DNA of 64,000 nucleotides from Comamonas testosteroni (GCF_000761245.1 NZ_AWOR01000051.1:1-64000), one strand, 5' to 3'. Counted from the stretch's first letter, positions 1-8,069 are shown. Made by a program: numbers and translations. Notes: generated by a model not told the origin, from the sequence alone.

Positions 1-29
1 CTTTATTTTCCGTTTTCTGAGACGATCCC
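1..29. repeat. Terminal inverted repeat of a Tn21-type (Tn3 family) transposon, partial
   Basis: Read on the minus strand, these bases begin GGGATCGTCTCAGAAAACGG and continue AAAATAAAG. From memory this matches the 38-bp Tn21-subgroup terminal repeat with one difference in the first 29 bases. The outer end is at base 29, so the transposon body lies to the left, outside the window. The arsH fragment begins immediately after it. Confidence 0.75.
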
Positions 30-260
30 ATGATCACCATCCCGAATCAGTCGTCTGTTGCCAAGGCATTTGCCGAGTTCGACGAGGCTGGCAGGATGAA
101 GCCCTCTTCGTATTACGAACGGGTCGTGGACGTGATGGAAGAGTTGGTCAAGTTCACTCTGCTGACGCGAGACTGTTCGGACTACCTGGTGGATCGCTAC
201 AGCGAGCGCCGTGAAAGCGCCGAGGAACTATCCAAACGGGTCAACCAACGCAGCATTTAA
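30..260 (+). pseudogene. arsH: arsH, 5'-truncated C-terminal fragment
   Basis: The 76 residues match the C-terminal third of ArsH, an NADPH-dependent FMN reductase family enzyme linked to oxidation of trivalent methylarsenicals. The recognisable stretch begins [14 protein letters not shown] and runs through [18 protein letters not shown] to a typical C-terminus. Full ArsH proteins are about 230-240 residues, so the flavin-binding N-terminal part is missing. The reading frame has a stop at 18-20 inside the transposon repeat, so the gene is cut by the Tn21-type end. The fragment is unlikely to be active. The downstream ars genes may now depend on transcription entering from the transposon. Confidence 0.85.
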
Positions 261-269
261 ACGATACAG

Positions 270-1454
270 ATGGCACTGAACCGCACGCAAGTCACAGTCA
301 TGCTCGGGATTGCCCAGACCCTGTCCTGGACCTCGTCGTACTACTTGCTCGCGGTGCTGGCCAGGCCAATCAGTCAGTCGACAAGCACCTCGTACTCTCT
401 GGTGTTCGGCGCTTTCTCTGCAGCCTTGCTGGTGGCTGCGGCGGTAGGCCCCATCGCGGGCCGACTGATTGATCGCTTTGGCGGAAGGCCGGTGCTTCTC
501 GCCAGCAATCTGGTTTTTGCCTGTGGCTTGCTGATGTTGAGCCAGGCCGCGCAGACACTGCATATCTTCGTGGCGTGGGCGTTCATGGGCGTGGCGATGG
601 GCAGCGGCCTCTACGAAGCCGCGTTTGCCAGTGTTGTGCATCTGTATGGCCAGGATGCGCGCCCAGCCATTACCGGAATCACGCTTTTTGCTGGCTTTGC
701 CAGCACCGTGGGCTGGCCGCTTTCCAGCTATCTGGAAGGCCTTTACGACTGGCGCGTCGTATGCATGTTCTGGGCCGCTTTGCACCTGCTGCTCGGCCTT
801 CCGCTCAATGCCTTGTTATCGCGTGCCAAGCCCAACCCGAGGGAAGTGGTCGAAGAACAAAAGCCGCCTGGAGCTGAGTCTCAGGGCGGAAACAACGCAG
901 GCATCAGTCTTAAGCGCACTGCCTATCTGATGGCCTACGTTTTCGCAGCGTCCTGGTTCATCAGCACTGCCATGGCTTCCCACCTGCCTCAGATTCTTCA
1001 GGCCAGCGGTGCAACTTTGGCGGCTTCGATTGCTGCTGCTGCATTGGTCGGGCCTGCCCAGGTGGCAGGTCGGGTGTTGGAGTACAGCTTTCTCAAGAAA
1101 GCACACCCACTGCTTTCTGCTCGCCTAGCCATCCTTGCCCATCCGCTGGCCGCTGTCTGTCTGGGCCTTGCCGGTGCACCAGCAGCCAGCATTTTTGCCA
1201 TCCTGCATGGTCTGGGTAACGGCATCTTGACGATTGCCATAGGCACGCTGCCACTCAAGGTGTTTGGCTCTCAAGGATATGGCCAGCGTCAAGGCTGGCT
1301 CATGGTGCCTGCACGCATTGTGCAAGCCGGGTCACCGTTTCTTTTCGGGCTGGCTGTCGCAAGCTGGGGCAGCCAGGCTCTGTGGCTGTCTTCTGTGCTG
1401 GCGATCAGTGCATTTGCGGCTCTGTGGTCCATGCGTGTGAATGCACAGCAATAA
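270..1454 (+). CDS. MFS transporter, probable arsenical exporter (ArsK-like)
   Basis: A 394-residue protein with about twelve hydrophobic segments and the loop motif [14 protein letters not shown] after TM2 (residues about 68-81), typical of the major facilitator superfamily. It starts nine bases after the arsH fragment, with no clear ribosome site, and ends just before the monooxygenase gene. MFS proteins in ars operons include ArsK, which exports arsenite, antimonite and trivalent organoarsenicals, and ArsJ. No GAPDH-like partner of ArsJ is present, so ArsK-like is the better guess. The family call is firm; the arsenic substrate is inferred from the neighbours. Confidence 0.7.
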   Translation: MALNRTQVTVMLGIAQTLSWTSSYYLLAVLARPISQSTSTSYSLVFGAFSAALLVAAAVGPIAGRLIDRFGGRPVLLASNLVFACGLLMLSQAAQTLHIFVAWAFMGVAMGSGLYEAAFASVVHLYGQDARPAITGITLFAGFASTVGWPLSSYLEGLYDWRVVCMFWAALHLLLGLPLNALLSRAKPNPREVVEEQKPPGAESQGGNNAGISLKRTAYLMAYVFAASWFISTAMASHLPQILQASGATLAASIAAAALVGPAQVAGRVLEYSFLKKAHPLLSARLAILAHPLAAVCLGLAGAPAASIFAILHGLGNGILTIAIGTLPLKVFGSQGYGQRQGWLMVPARIVQAGSPFLFGLAVASWGSQALWLSSVLAISAFAALWSMRVNAQQ

Positions 1455-1473
1455 AGGCAAAAGGAGGTCAACA

Positions 1474-2523
1474 ATGGCGTTTCACGATGTGATCATCGTC
1501 GGAGCTGGTCAAGCAGGCCTATCGGTGGCGTACTTCCTGCGTCGCTCCAATCTGTCGGTGCTGCTGCTGGATGCCGAGGAAGCCGGAGGCGGGGCCTGGC
1601 AGCATGGATGGGACTCGCTGAGGCTTTTTTCTCCCGCTTCCTGGAGTTCCATCGCGGGATGGCCAATGCCTGCTTCGGGTGAGCAATATCCAAGTCGTGA
1701 CCATGTGGTTGACTATCTTCGCAAGTACGAAGCACGCTACGAACTCAAGATCGAGAGGCCGGTATGCGTCACAGGCATTGAACCTACTGAGCAAGGCTTC
1801 CAGGTCAATGCCGGAGTGAGAAGCTGGCATTCGCGTGCCGTTGTATTTGCCACGGGAACATGGCGAAATCCATTTGTCCCCAACGTTGAGGGTTTGATGT
1901 CCTTCAAGGGGCAACAGTTGCACTCAGCTCAGTACGCATCTCCTGAGCCGTTCACAGGCAAGAGGGTGATGGTGGTCGGCGGAGGAAACTCCGGCGCACA
2001 GATCCTGGCGGAGGTCTCGCTTGTTGCGCAGTCCACGACCTGGGTTACGCTGGAGCCTCCAGCCTTTTTACCGGACGAGGTCGATGGGCGAGTACTCTTC
2101 GAGAGGGCTACCGCACGCTGGCAGGCATTGCAGGAAGGCAAAGATCCGGAGAGCCTGCCAGGCGGCTTTGGCGATATCGTGATGGTTCCCCCTGTCCTTG
2201 ACGCACGCCTGCGCGGCGTGCTGCATTCTGTCGGCTCATTTGAGAAGCTCATGGCGGACGGGGCTCAATGGGGCGACGGAAGTACCGAGCCCTTCGACGC
2301 GATCATCTGGTGTACCGGCTTTAGGCCTGCGTTACAGCCTCTGGAGACTCTTGGCGTTGTCAACGAATCCAGAGTCACGGTAGACGGCACACAGGTGCAT
2401 GGCGTCCCTGGTTTATGGCTTGTGGGCTACGGTGAGTGGACCGGGCCAGCGTCGGCCACGCTCATTGGCGTCATGCGTACAGCACGTAGCACCGCCGTGG
2501 AAGTTGAGCAGTACCTCTCGTAG
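1474..2523 (+). CDS. arsO: ArsO-like flavin-containing monooxygenase
   Basis: A 349-residue flavoprotein. The FAD Rossmann motif GAGQAG is at residues 8-13, a second NAD(P)H motif GGGNSG lies near residue 170, and an ATG-type motif (WCTGFRP) lies near residue 280. The start is taken at 1474 because AAAGGAGG sits just upstream; an in-frame ATG at 1441 lacks such a site. ArsO proteins are monooxygenases repeatedly found in arsenic operons, but their substrate is not settled. The gene follows the MFS gene by 19 bases and is probably co-transcribed with it. It shares its architecture with the second monooxygenase at 3005-4057. Confidence 0.75.
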   Translation: MAFHDVIIVGAGQAGLSVAYFLRRSNLSVLLLDAEEAGGGAWQHGWDSLRLFSPASWSSIAGWPMPASGEQYPSRDHVVDYLRKYEARYELKIERPVCVTGIEPTEQGFQVNAGVRSWHSRAVVFATGTWRNPFVPNVEGLMSFKGQQLHSAQYASPEPFTGKRVMVVGGGNSGAQILAEVSLVAQSTTWVTLEPPAFLPDEVDGRVLFERATARWQALQEGKDPESLPGGFGDIVMVPPVLDARLRGVLHSVGSFEKLMADGAQWGDGSTEPFDAIIWCTGFRPALQPLETLGVVNESRVTVDGTQVHGVPGLWLVGYGEWTGPASATLIGVMRTARSTAVEVEQYLS

Positions 2524-2576
2524 AAAGTTGTTTGTCCATGCGCTCTTAGGACAACCTCGGTTGGAGGCAACTTTAC

Positions 2577-2596
2577 ATGTGCAAATCTATGCACAT
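2577..2596. promoter_or_regulatory. ArsR operator and promoter of arsR
   Basis: The perfect dyad ATGTGCA-N6-TGCACAT covers 2577-2596. A candidate promoter overlaps it: TTTACA at 2572-2577 and TATGAT at 2596-2601, spaced 18 bp. Transcription would then start near 2608, almost at the ATG of 2609. The same ATGTG-N9-GCACA layout recurs at 2985-3004. Confidence 0.7.
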
Positions 2597-2959
2597 ATGA
2601 TTGCTACTATGTCCTCCGAAGTTTCAATTCGTACTCAGGCGATTGAGGCCGCAATTGCCTCGCTAGACAGCAACTTTTTTCGAGCGCTGTGTGAACCTGC
2701 ACGAGTCGCTGTGCTCAAGCGTGTCATGCAATTGGGCAGAGCGGATGTGACCGCGATTGCAGCTGACCTTCCTCAAGAGCGATCAGTTGTGTCGCGCCAT
2801 TTGCAAGTCTTGCTGGATGCACGGATCGTGCGAGCCACCAAAGTTGGTCGCCAAATGTTCTACGAGGTGGATGGTCCAGCCATCATTGCGCGCTTGGAAG
2901 GCATTCTTAAACATACTCAAGGCATAGCGGCACACTGCTGTCCCGCCACCTCACTGTAG
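2597..2959 (+). CDS. arsR: ArsR/SmtB-family repressor with C-terminal Cys-Cys pair
   Basis: A 120-residue winged-helix repressor. The DNA-reading region is VTAIAADLPQERSVVSRHLQVL (given here in two parts: residues 51-62 and 63-72). The classical ELCVCDL metal site is absent. The only cysteines are Cys32, Cys114 and Cys115. Vicinal cysteines near the C-terminus resemble AfArsR/SpArsR-type sensors, some of which respond to methylarsenite, so an organoarsenical inducer is plausible but inferred. The ATG at 2597 directly follows the operator; the ATG at 2609 is an alternative and would fit a leaderless transcript. No good ribosome site precedes either start. Confidence 0.85.
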   Translation: MIATMSSEVSIRTQAIEAAIASLDSNFFRALCEPARVAVLKRVMQLGRADVTAIAADLPQERSVVSRHLQVLLDARIVRATKVGRQMFYEVDGPAIIARLEGILKHTQGIAAHCCPATSL

Positions 2960-2984
2960 ATCTTGTCCATTTTTTTACAATGAA

Positions 2985-3004
2985 ATGTGTATATGTGCGC
3001 ACAG
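2985..3004. promoter_or_regulatory. Second ArsR-type operator, before the second monooxygenase
   Basis: ATGTG-N9-GCACA at 2985-3003 repeats the half-sites and spacing of the dyad before arsR. A -10-like TACAAT lies at 2976-2981, so the site would cover the transcription start. It overlaps the possible GTG/ATG starts at 2987 and 2993 and ends just before the ATG at 3005. This suggests the gene is a separate ArsR-controlled unit. Confidence 0.6.
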
Positions 3005-4057
3005 ATGAACAATTTAAGTAAAAGGCACGATGTAATCGTCGTTGGAGGTGGCCAAGCAGGCCTTGCCTGCGGCTGGCACCTGAAGCAGCGGGGCTTGGAC
3101 TTTACGATACTGGACGAGCAGGAGAAACCAGGGGGAAACTGGCGTCACTACTACGACAGTCTCACACTGTTTTCCCCTGCTTCGTACTCGTCTCTTCCTG
3201 GAATGCCTTTTCCTGGGGCACCCTCAGCGTACCCTCGACGCGACGAAGTGGTGAAGTACTTGGAGCAATACAGCAAGCATTTCGAACTGCCGGTGCAGCC
3301 GAACATTCGCATCGTGCGTGTGTACCGGGACAGCGGTGGATTTCGACTGCTCTCAGAAAATGGAATGGAGTTCTCTACGAGAGCAATTGTTGTCGCGACT
3401 GGCGCATTTAGTCGTCCCTTCATTCCCAACATTGCCGGTCTCCACAGCTTTGAGGGAATGAAAATTCACAGTTCATCCTACCGAGATGTGCAGCCTTTTG
3501 TCGGGAAGAAGGTTGTAGTCGTAGGCGCCGCAAACTCTGCGCTACAAATCGCCTACGAACTTGCGCGAGTAGCCAAAGTAACGCTGGCCACACGCGAAAA
3601 GGTTCGGTTCTTTCCACAACGGATTTTGGGAGTCGACTTCCATTCTTGGCTCAAATGGACGGGCCTAGAAAAAACACGCTGGCTCAATGATCAAAGTACA
3701 CCGGTACTCGATGACGGCACTTACCGAAATGCACTCAAGTCTGGTCTGTTTGCGCACAAGTCAATGTTTGGGCGAGTAACGTCCAGCGGCGTAGTCTGGC
3801 CAGATGGATCAGAAGATCAAATTGACGGTATCATCTTCGCGACAGGTTTTCGTCCAAATCTCAAACCGTTTGAGCCACTAGATATCTTAGATCTTCAGCA
3901 GGGCGTCAAACAACATCATGGGGTTTCCACTTCGAACCCAGGCATCTTCTTCGTGGGATTGCCGAGGCAGAGAAATTTCGCTTCAGCAACGCTTCGCGGT
4001 GTTGGTCCTGATTCTGAGCAAATCATGGACTCGATACACAAGTATCTCAATATCTAG
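3005..4057 (+). CDS. Second ArsO-like flavin monooxygenase
   Basis: A 350-residue FAD/NAD(P)H monooxygenase related to the 1474-2523 product. GGGQAG lies near residue 16, the sugar-phosphate region NWRHYYDSLTLFSPASYSSL near residue 50, and the FATGFRP motif near residue 280. The NAD(P)H-binding loop reads GAANSA rather than GGGNSG. The start is uncertain: ATG 3005 is used, with GTG 2987 and ATG 2993 also in frame. It is preceded by its own ArsR-type operator. Substrate unknown; a role in arsenical or other thiol-toxicant oxidation is inferred from context only. Confidence 0.7.
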   Translation: MNNLSKRHDVIVVGGGQAGLACGWHLKQRGLDFTILDEQEKPGGNWRHYYDSLTLFSPASYSSLPGMPFPGAPSAYPRRDEVVKYLEQYSKHFELPVQPNIRIVRVYRDSGGFRLLSENGMEFSTRAIVVATGAFSRPFIPNIAGLHSFEGMKIHSSSYRDVQPFVGKKVVVVGAANSALQIAYELARVAKVTLATREKVRFFPQRILGVDFHSWLKWTGLEKTRWLNDQSTPVLDDGTYRNALKSGLFAHKSMFGRVTSSGVVWPDGSEDQIDGIIFATGFRPNLKPFEPLDILDLQQGVKQHHGVSTSNPGIFFVGLPRQRNFASATLRGVGPDSEQIMDSIHKYLNI

Positions 4058-4280
4058 GTCTCGATCGTAGTCTCCCAAACACCGACTCTATGCAGAGTCG
4101 TCCCAACAATGCTCAAAGCGCGGCCATCACTTGTACCTCTAGGTGCCAAATTCTTCTACGACATGTAAATGGCTGTGGCCAGTGGTTCGCAGCCAACTTA
4201 TGAGCAACGTGCAATGGACTAAAGATGTGAATCCTCAGTTGAGCGTCCGCTTTTCATACGTATGAACGACTGCTGTCGGT

Positions 4281-4354
4281 TGCTGCCGGTGGTCAGTACA
4301 AGCAGGCCGGTCATCACGTCTCGGAATGATGGTCAATGAAGGGCAGCGCCCGCA
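4281..4354. repeat. Degenerate 74-bp repeat, copy A
   Basis: An ungapped alignment with 46491-46564 gives 63 of 74 identical bases. The shared core includes GGTCAGTACAAG and TCGGAATGATGGTCA. It lies in the gene-free stretch 4058-4590, between the arsenic module and the ICE core. The rest of that stretch holds the stem-loops at 4442-4532 and nothing else recognised. Confidence 0.7.
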
Positions 4355-4441
4355 AACTCGCCGCGCCAACTGTCAACACTGTTTGACGGGCGGAAATCTA
4401 CCGTTTATTCTCCTGCCTGTGAACGCCTTTGGGCACACATA

Positions 4442-4532
4442 GACGACTGAGCTTTTGAGAGTCGTCAACCGATCCCCCAAGGATCGGTCAAAGCATTACC
4501 TCGCAACCCGGATGGGGATCATCGCCCCATCC
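4442..4532 (+). other. Three consecutive stem-loops before the DUF3577 gene
   Basis: GACGACT/AGTCGTC (about 4442-4466), ACCGATC/GATCGGT (about 4468-4488) and GGATGGGG/CCCCATCC (4510-4517 with 4525-4532) can fold one after another. The last ends about 60 bases before the ATG at 4591. They may form a structured leader or transcription-control element. Confidence 0.5.
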
Positions 4533-4590
4533 AGACCTTGCGGTCAGGTGTGGCTGTGCTCCGTCCAAACATTGGAAATTTGGAGTCATC

Positions 4591-5325
4591 ATGCAGCAAC
4601 AACAAGCACCTGCACAACGTGAGTTTTTCAACCTGCACGCTAACGGCATTGGATATTTGTCCCGTGTTCGTTGGGTTACGCCCACTGGTCGTGGTCGCAA
4701 GGCTGAACCGTTCCTCGCTTGCGCTATCAGTGCGCTGCGTGGGGCAACGGATTCTCCCGACTACACCTACTTCGATTTGCGCGTGTCCTCTGCCGAGGCC
4801 GTCGAGCTCATCGAAAGTCTGCAAAAGGAAGTTGATGAGCGCCGCAAGGTGCTGATCTCTTTCCGTATAGCTGACCTCTATGCTCACCCGTATGAACGAG
4901 AGGAGCGTGATCAGAAGGGACGCCCCACCGGGAAGAAGGAACTGGCCGGCCTCATCAAGGGCCGTCTGATTCTTGTGAACTCGGTGAGGGTCGATGGTCA
5001 GCTCGTGTATCAACGTGCCGAGTCGAATGTGGAGGCTGCTCATGTCGGCAGTCAACCGCAGGGCGATGAGGCGTTCTACGATGATCGTGGTGTTGGCAAT
5101 CCCGAGCAGGGCGGCCAGGATGAGCAACCACATGGACCTGCATCGCAGGAACGTGCACCAGCTCCAGCTCTACGTCAGCAACCTCAGTATCGTGCTCCTG
5201 CTCCGCAGGGCCGTACACCTTCGGCGCCTACGCGCCAGCCAGCTCGCTCAGGCGGGTACGGCAGTACGTCTGGCCATCAACGGCAAGGCGGATATGCTGA
5301 TCGACGCGAACATGATTACGCGTAA
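4591..5325 (+). CDS. DUF3577 (STY4534-family) ICE protein
   Basis: A 244-residue protein. Residues 10-155 match the DUF3577/STY4534 family: FFNLHANGIGYLSRVRWV, then a block around AISALRGATDSPDYTYFDLRVSS (residues 46-68), then KVLISFRIADLY. The family is a hallmark of integrative conjugative elements and is often called an ICE replication protein, though its biochemistry is unclear; it resembles single-stranded-DNA-binding proteins in style. Residues 160-244 are a low-complexity, Gln/Pro/Arg-rich tail, like the disordered tail of SSB proteins. GGAG is well placed before the ATG. Confidence 0.8.
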   Translation: MQQQQAPAQREFFNLHANGIGYLSRVRWVTPTGRGRKAEPFLACAISALRGATDSPDYTYFDLRVSSAEAVELIESLQKEVDERRKVLISFRIADLYAHPYEREERDQKGRPTGKKELAGLIKGRLILVNSVRVDGQLVYQRAESNVEAAHVGSQPQGDEAFYDDRGVGNPEQGGQDEQPHGPASQERAPAPALRQQPQYRAPAPQGRTPSAPTRQPARSGGYGSTSGHQRQGGYADRREHDYA

Positions 5326-5343
5326 TCAGCAGTAGCCACCCAC

Positions 5344-5369
5344 CCCTGAATTGCGAAAGCAATTCAGGG
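5344..5369 (+). terminator. Strong stem-loop after DUF3577 gene
   Basis: CCCTGAATTGC (5344-5354) pairs perfectly with GCAATTCAGGG (5359-5369) around a GAAA tetraloop. No clear T-run follows, so it may be an mRNA 3'-end or processing structure rather than a standard rho-independent terminator. Confidence 0.6.
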
Positions 5370-5430
5370 CGTGATTTGTGGCCCGAATACCCTGGAATTG
5401 CGCTATGCTCTCAGCCTTTCCAAGTGTTTG

Positions 5431-5611
5431 CCGGTATCACTCAAACCGGATGCTAGGCAACTAGCGAAGCAGGTGAGCCTCTGAAACTTGCGCGCCCTAC
5501 GGGCCGAGGCACTTATAGACCGTACACACTTCACTCGTTGACGCACACCTCGAACCGGTGTGTTCTGTCTCATTCCCAAAGGATCGGAAGTCCTTTGGCG
5601 ATTCCAAACAG
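5431..5611 (+). ncRNA. Candidate structured RNA upstream of the DUF3275 gene
   Basis: No coding region fits here. Successive short helices can be drawn: CCGGT/ACCGG (5431-5449), GCTA/TAGC (5452-5465), GCCTC/GAGGC (5477-5510) enclosing GCCC/GGGC (5494-5504), ACACC/GGTGT (5545-5561) and CCAAAGGA/TCCTTTGG (5576-5598). The array ends in the terminator at 5612-5647, as expected of a small RNA or structured leader. No Rfam family was recognised; this is inferred from base pairing only. Confidence 0.45.
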
Positions 5612-5647
5612 CACTCCACAGGCATATGCGTGTGGAGTGTTTTTCTT
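5612..5647 (+). terminator. Rho-independent terminator
   Basis: CACTCCACA (5612-5620) pairs with TGTGGAGTG (5631-5639), followed by TTTTTCTTT. It lies about 70 bases before the DUF3275 start and closes the candidate structured RNA. Confidence 0.75.
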
Positions 5648-5708
5648 TCACCCACGCGGGCCTGGCCCCGCGTTGGACTGGTGCTCCGCAATCTGATGGA
5701 GCAAAAGC

Positions 5709-6383
5709 TTGATAAAGCTCGAAAACGTGACGTTGCGTGTCAAACAAATTCGAGGGGGCCGCTACGGCGATTTCTGTGTCGGGGAGCTATTCCACGAGTG
5801 CTGCGAACTCAAGGTCAAGGATTCACTCCTGGATCAGTTTGAAGAAGGCGAGTATCACGGTACTGTGTGGATCAGCCGAATCTTCCTGCACCAGTACATT
5901 GCGTTTGGAAAAGCCGTCACGGAGATGAGAGCAACGCTGCATGACATGCAGCTCGATAGTGCCTCCGACGCCCCTGTCGAGACCGAATTGGCCGAGCCCG
6001 ACCCACTACTTGAATCGTCATCCCTGGCGTCTCAAACGCCTGTGTGGTCAGCTCCGTTGTCCGCGCCGAGTACCGAGTCGAAGACCGAGGGGTCGACACG
6101 GTTGGGTGACCAGATGCGAGAGCGCATTGAGAGAATAAAGCGGAACCCTGGGCAACCAACCCAAGCAATTGCACAAGCGTCCTCAGTAGAAGATGTAGGT
6201 CAGGTCGATACGCCCGATCTTCCTGAAGTGCTCCGAGAATACTGGGAACAGATCCGCGGTCTTCAACCAGTGAAGCTCGATCCCACTGTCGATCGCTCGG
6301 TGTTGCGAGAGCAGACCAAGGCCATCGGCCAAATGGGCTCCTATAAATTTGTATTCCAAGATCAAACTTGGCATCCAAAGTAA
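5709..6383 (+). CDS. DUF3275 ICE protein
   Basis: A 224-residue protein. Residues 1-75 match the DUF3275 family found in ICE cores: MIKLENVTLRVKQIRGG, then DFCVGEL, then a block around DQFEEGEYHGTVWISRIFL. The middle (residues 80-150) is Ser/Pro/Glu-rich and probably disordered. The C-terminal 75 residues are a conserved-looking tail. Translation starts at TTG; GGAG at 5697-5700 and agreement with the family N-terminus support this. The function of the family is unknown. It sits downstream of a terminator, so it may have its own promoter in 5640-5700. Confidence 0.75.
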   Translation: MIKLENVTLRVKQIRGGRYGDFCVGELFHECCELKVKDSLLDQFEEGEYHGTVWISRIFLHQYIAFGKAVTEMRATLHDMQLDSASDAPVETELAEPDPLLESSSLASQTPVWSAPLSAPSTESKTEGSTRLGDQMRERIERIKRNPGQPTQAIAQASSVEDVGQVDTPDLPEVLREYWEQIRGLQPVKLDPTVDRSVLREQTKAIGQMGSYKFVFQDQTWHPK

Positions 6384-6778
6384 AGCCCATCGCCCGCATC
6401 AGCGGGCTGATCCATATGCGTGAACGCGCGTCTATGGATCAGCCTACTACCTGGTAGCCAGGCAGCGGGAAGGTGGAATTAGGGTGGCTGCGACCTGATG
6501 CGCAGCGGCTTTGCGATAGTGCGTGTCCGGTGAAAGCCAAGCCGGCCTCGTGACCGCGCCGTTCCTTGGCTGTCTGAGCCCGTTGTGACAGCCGGCCAGC
6601 CTATAGGCGGCCAGGGTACTGTAATCTGGCAATGCCGGGAGCCCGATGGGTTCCCAGAGTATCTGCAGCAATTGCGGATCTTCTGGGAAACCATCTGACC
6701 ATCAATATGGTTTCGCGCACATTGAGCCCTTGAAATGTGCAAGCAGCAATGCTCTGGGCAATTCTCTTTTTCCACCCT
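6384..6778 (+). other. Gene-free, inverted-repeat-rich region
   Basis: About 400 bases with no credible gene. GGCTGATCCATA at 6405-6416 pairs perfectly with 6433-6444. GGGTTCCCAGA (6648-6658) pairs with 6682-6692 with one mismatch. A GGCC...GGCC hairpin lies near 6594-6612. A terminator-like CCCGC/GCGGG hairpin sits just after the DUF3275 stop. It could be an origin (replication or transfer) or a long structured RNA; nothing seen decides. Confidence 0.4.
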
Positions 6779-6779
6779 T

Positions 6780-6816
6780 GCGGGCAACTATGCCCTCAAG
6801 GGCAGGCGTTGCCCGC
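6780..6816 (+). other. Leader stem-loop before the coiled-coil gene
   Basis: GCGGGCAAC (6780-6788) pairs with GTTGCCCGC (6808-6816), enclosing GCCCT/AGGGC (6792-6803). The stem ends 11 bases before the GGGGGGAG ribosome site of the next gene, so it could affect translation. Confidence 0.5.
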
Positions 6817-6835
6817 TCCCTTTAGGGGGGAGTTT

Positions 6836-7273
6836 ATGGACGCAACATACGCCGCCTTCAATCTGTATGAAATCCTCGTGGAATTCAATGTCCCTGCGGA
6901 TCGAGCACATGCGTTGAACGAAGCCTACAATCGTGTGCAGGAGCAAAGCCGAAAGGAGGTCTTGGACATGGTTGAGAAATCCTTTCAGTCGAAGACTGAC
7001 GCAGGAGAGGTTGAATCTCGCCTCGAAATTGCCATGTCGTCTGTCAAGACAGATTTGGAAAGGTCTATCAAGGAGACTCGGGTCGATTTGGAAAAATCGA
7101 TGCAAGGTGTCCGAATGGACTTGGAGAAATCCATTCAGGGCGTCAAAGTTGATTTGAGTAAATCAATTCTTGATGTTCAAAGATCCATCAACGACCAGAC
7201 GTGGAAACTCGTCACTTTTTCGGTCGTCATCAACGGTGCAATGCTCGGTATCTTCAAGCTTTTGATGAACTGA
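6836..7273 (+). CDS. Coiled-coil membrane-anchored protein (DUF1640-like)
   Basis: A 145-residue protein of an N-terminal helical region (1-45), a long coiled coil (about 46-120) and one C-terminal membrane helix (VTFSVVINGAMLGIFKLLM). The coiled coil contains 11-residue repeats of the form V-D-L-E-K-S-I/M-Q-G, seen four or five times. This layout recalls the DUF1640/CCDC90-type family. The start at 6836 follows GGGGGGAG; the in-frame ATG at 6737 lies upstream of the leader hairpin and is less likely. Function unknown. Confidence 0.65.
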   Translation: MDATYAAFNLYEILVEFNVPADRAHALNEAYNRVQEQSRKEVLDMVEKSFQSKTDAGEVESRLEIAMSSVKTDLERSIKETRVDLEKSMQGVRMDLEKSIQGVKVDLSKSILDVQRSINDQTWKLVTFSVVINGAMLGIFKLLMN

Positions 7274-7294
7274 CGTAGTAGCCGCTTTCTTAAA

Positions 7295-7321
7295 CCCATT
7301 GGGGACCATCGTCCCCATGGG
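7295..7321 (+). other. Leader stem-loop
   Basis: CCCAT-T-GGGGAC (7295-7306) pairs with GTCCCC-ATGGG (7311-7321). It stands 30 bases before the ATG at 7351, like the other GC-rich hairpins of this region. Confidence 0.5.
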
Positions 7322-7350
7322 CCGGTTGTCCCCGCATCTTGGAGATAACC

Positions 7351-7617
7351 ATGGCTCAAACCCTGAGAGTCATTGAGTGGGACAAGGAAGACCGCCGCTT
7401 GATCAACAAGTGGTTGTTACTTTGCACCGATGACGACTATGCACAGCTGTTCGCATTGCGCGAGCGGGTGGCGCCTGGTGAAGTCTGCTCGATCGTCAAA
7501 CTGGTTCGGATGTGCTTTGAGCATCAGAACTGGATCGATGATCTGCCGGCGAGCCTGATTCAACTAATGCAAGTGCGGAATTTGCCGCAGCCTTCCCGCG
7601 TCGCATCCTCGCTCTGA
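7351..7617 (+). CDS. Small hypothetical ICE protein (88 aa)
   Basis: An 88-residue acidic, mostly helical protein without signal peptide or membrane segment. The start at 7351 has TTGGAG just upstream; the in-frame GTG/ATG extension at 7339 has none. It is not recognised. The sequence has a Trp-rich N-terminal part (VIEWDKEDRRLINKWLLL) and no cysteine-based metal motif. It lies within a run of same-strand genes, each behind its own stem-loop leader. Confidence 0.55.
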   Translation: MAQTLRVIEWDKEDRRLINKWLLLCTDDDYAQLFALRERVAPGEVCSIVKLVRMCFEHQNWIDDLPASLIQLMQVRNLPQPSRVASSL

Positions 7618-7830
7618 GGATTGGCAGGGCATCACGTGCGTCCATCACTTCTAGAAGATGGGCTAGATCCAAGGGGTCCTCGATAAGAGGTGTTCCTTGA
7701 ATTAACTTCAACTGGGGACGCTTTTCAGTCATCTGGAAAGTTTCTCACGTTTTCAACCTCTCTCGACGCCGGATGGGCCGTGTCCCATTCGGGCGCGCTC
7801 GTCCTTTCCCCCCTTAACAGGAGAAAAGAC

Positions 7831-8064
7831 ATGACGCAAATCGTTCAATCGCAAGCAACTACTGGTGTGACTTACGGCGTTCTCGCTGCTCAATGTGGCG
7901 AGGTTCTGCCGATGCAGGTTCTGCGTAGTGGAGGCGGCTTCTACCTCGGTACTTGTACCGAACGTGGCCCGTTCACTCGTGAATCTCTGGAGACTTGGAA
8001 TACCCAAGCCAAGGCTGAAAAGGCCTGGGCGAAGGGTCACTGGTCGCAGAAGGACCACCTTTAA
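7831..8064 (+). CDS. Small hypothetical ICE protein (77 aa)
   Basis: A 77-residue protein starting at 7831 behind CAGGAG. It has a compact pattern of alternating beta-like segments (VTYGVLAAQCGEVLPMQVL, then GGGFYLGTCTERGPFTRES) and a basic helical end. It is not recognised, but small proteins with this FYLGT...GPFTRES pattern are the kind found in ICE cores. The 213-base spacer before it holds only a CCG-ATGGG/CCCAT-CGG hairpin near 7770-7794. Confidence 0.55.
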   Translation: MTQIVQSQATTGVTYGVLAAQCGEVLPMQVLRSGGGFYLGTCTERGPFTRESLETWNTQAKAEKAWAKGHWSQKDHL

Positions 8065-8069
8065 ACCCG

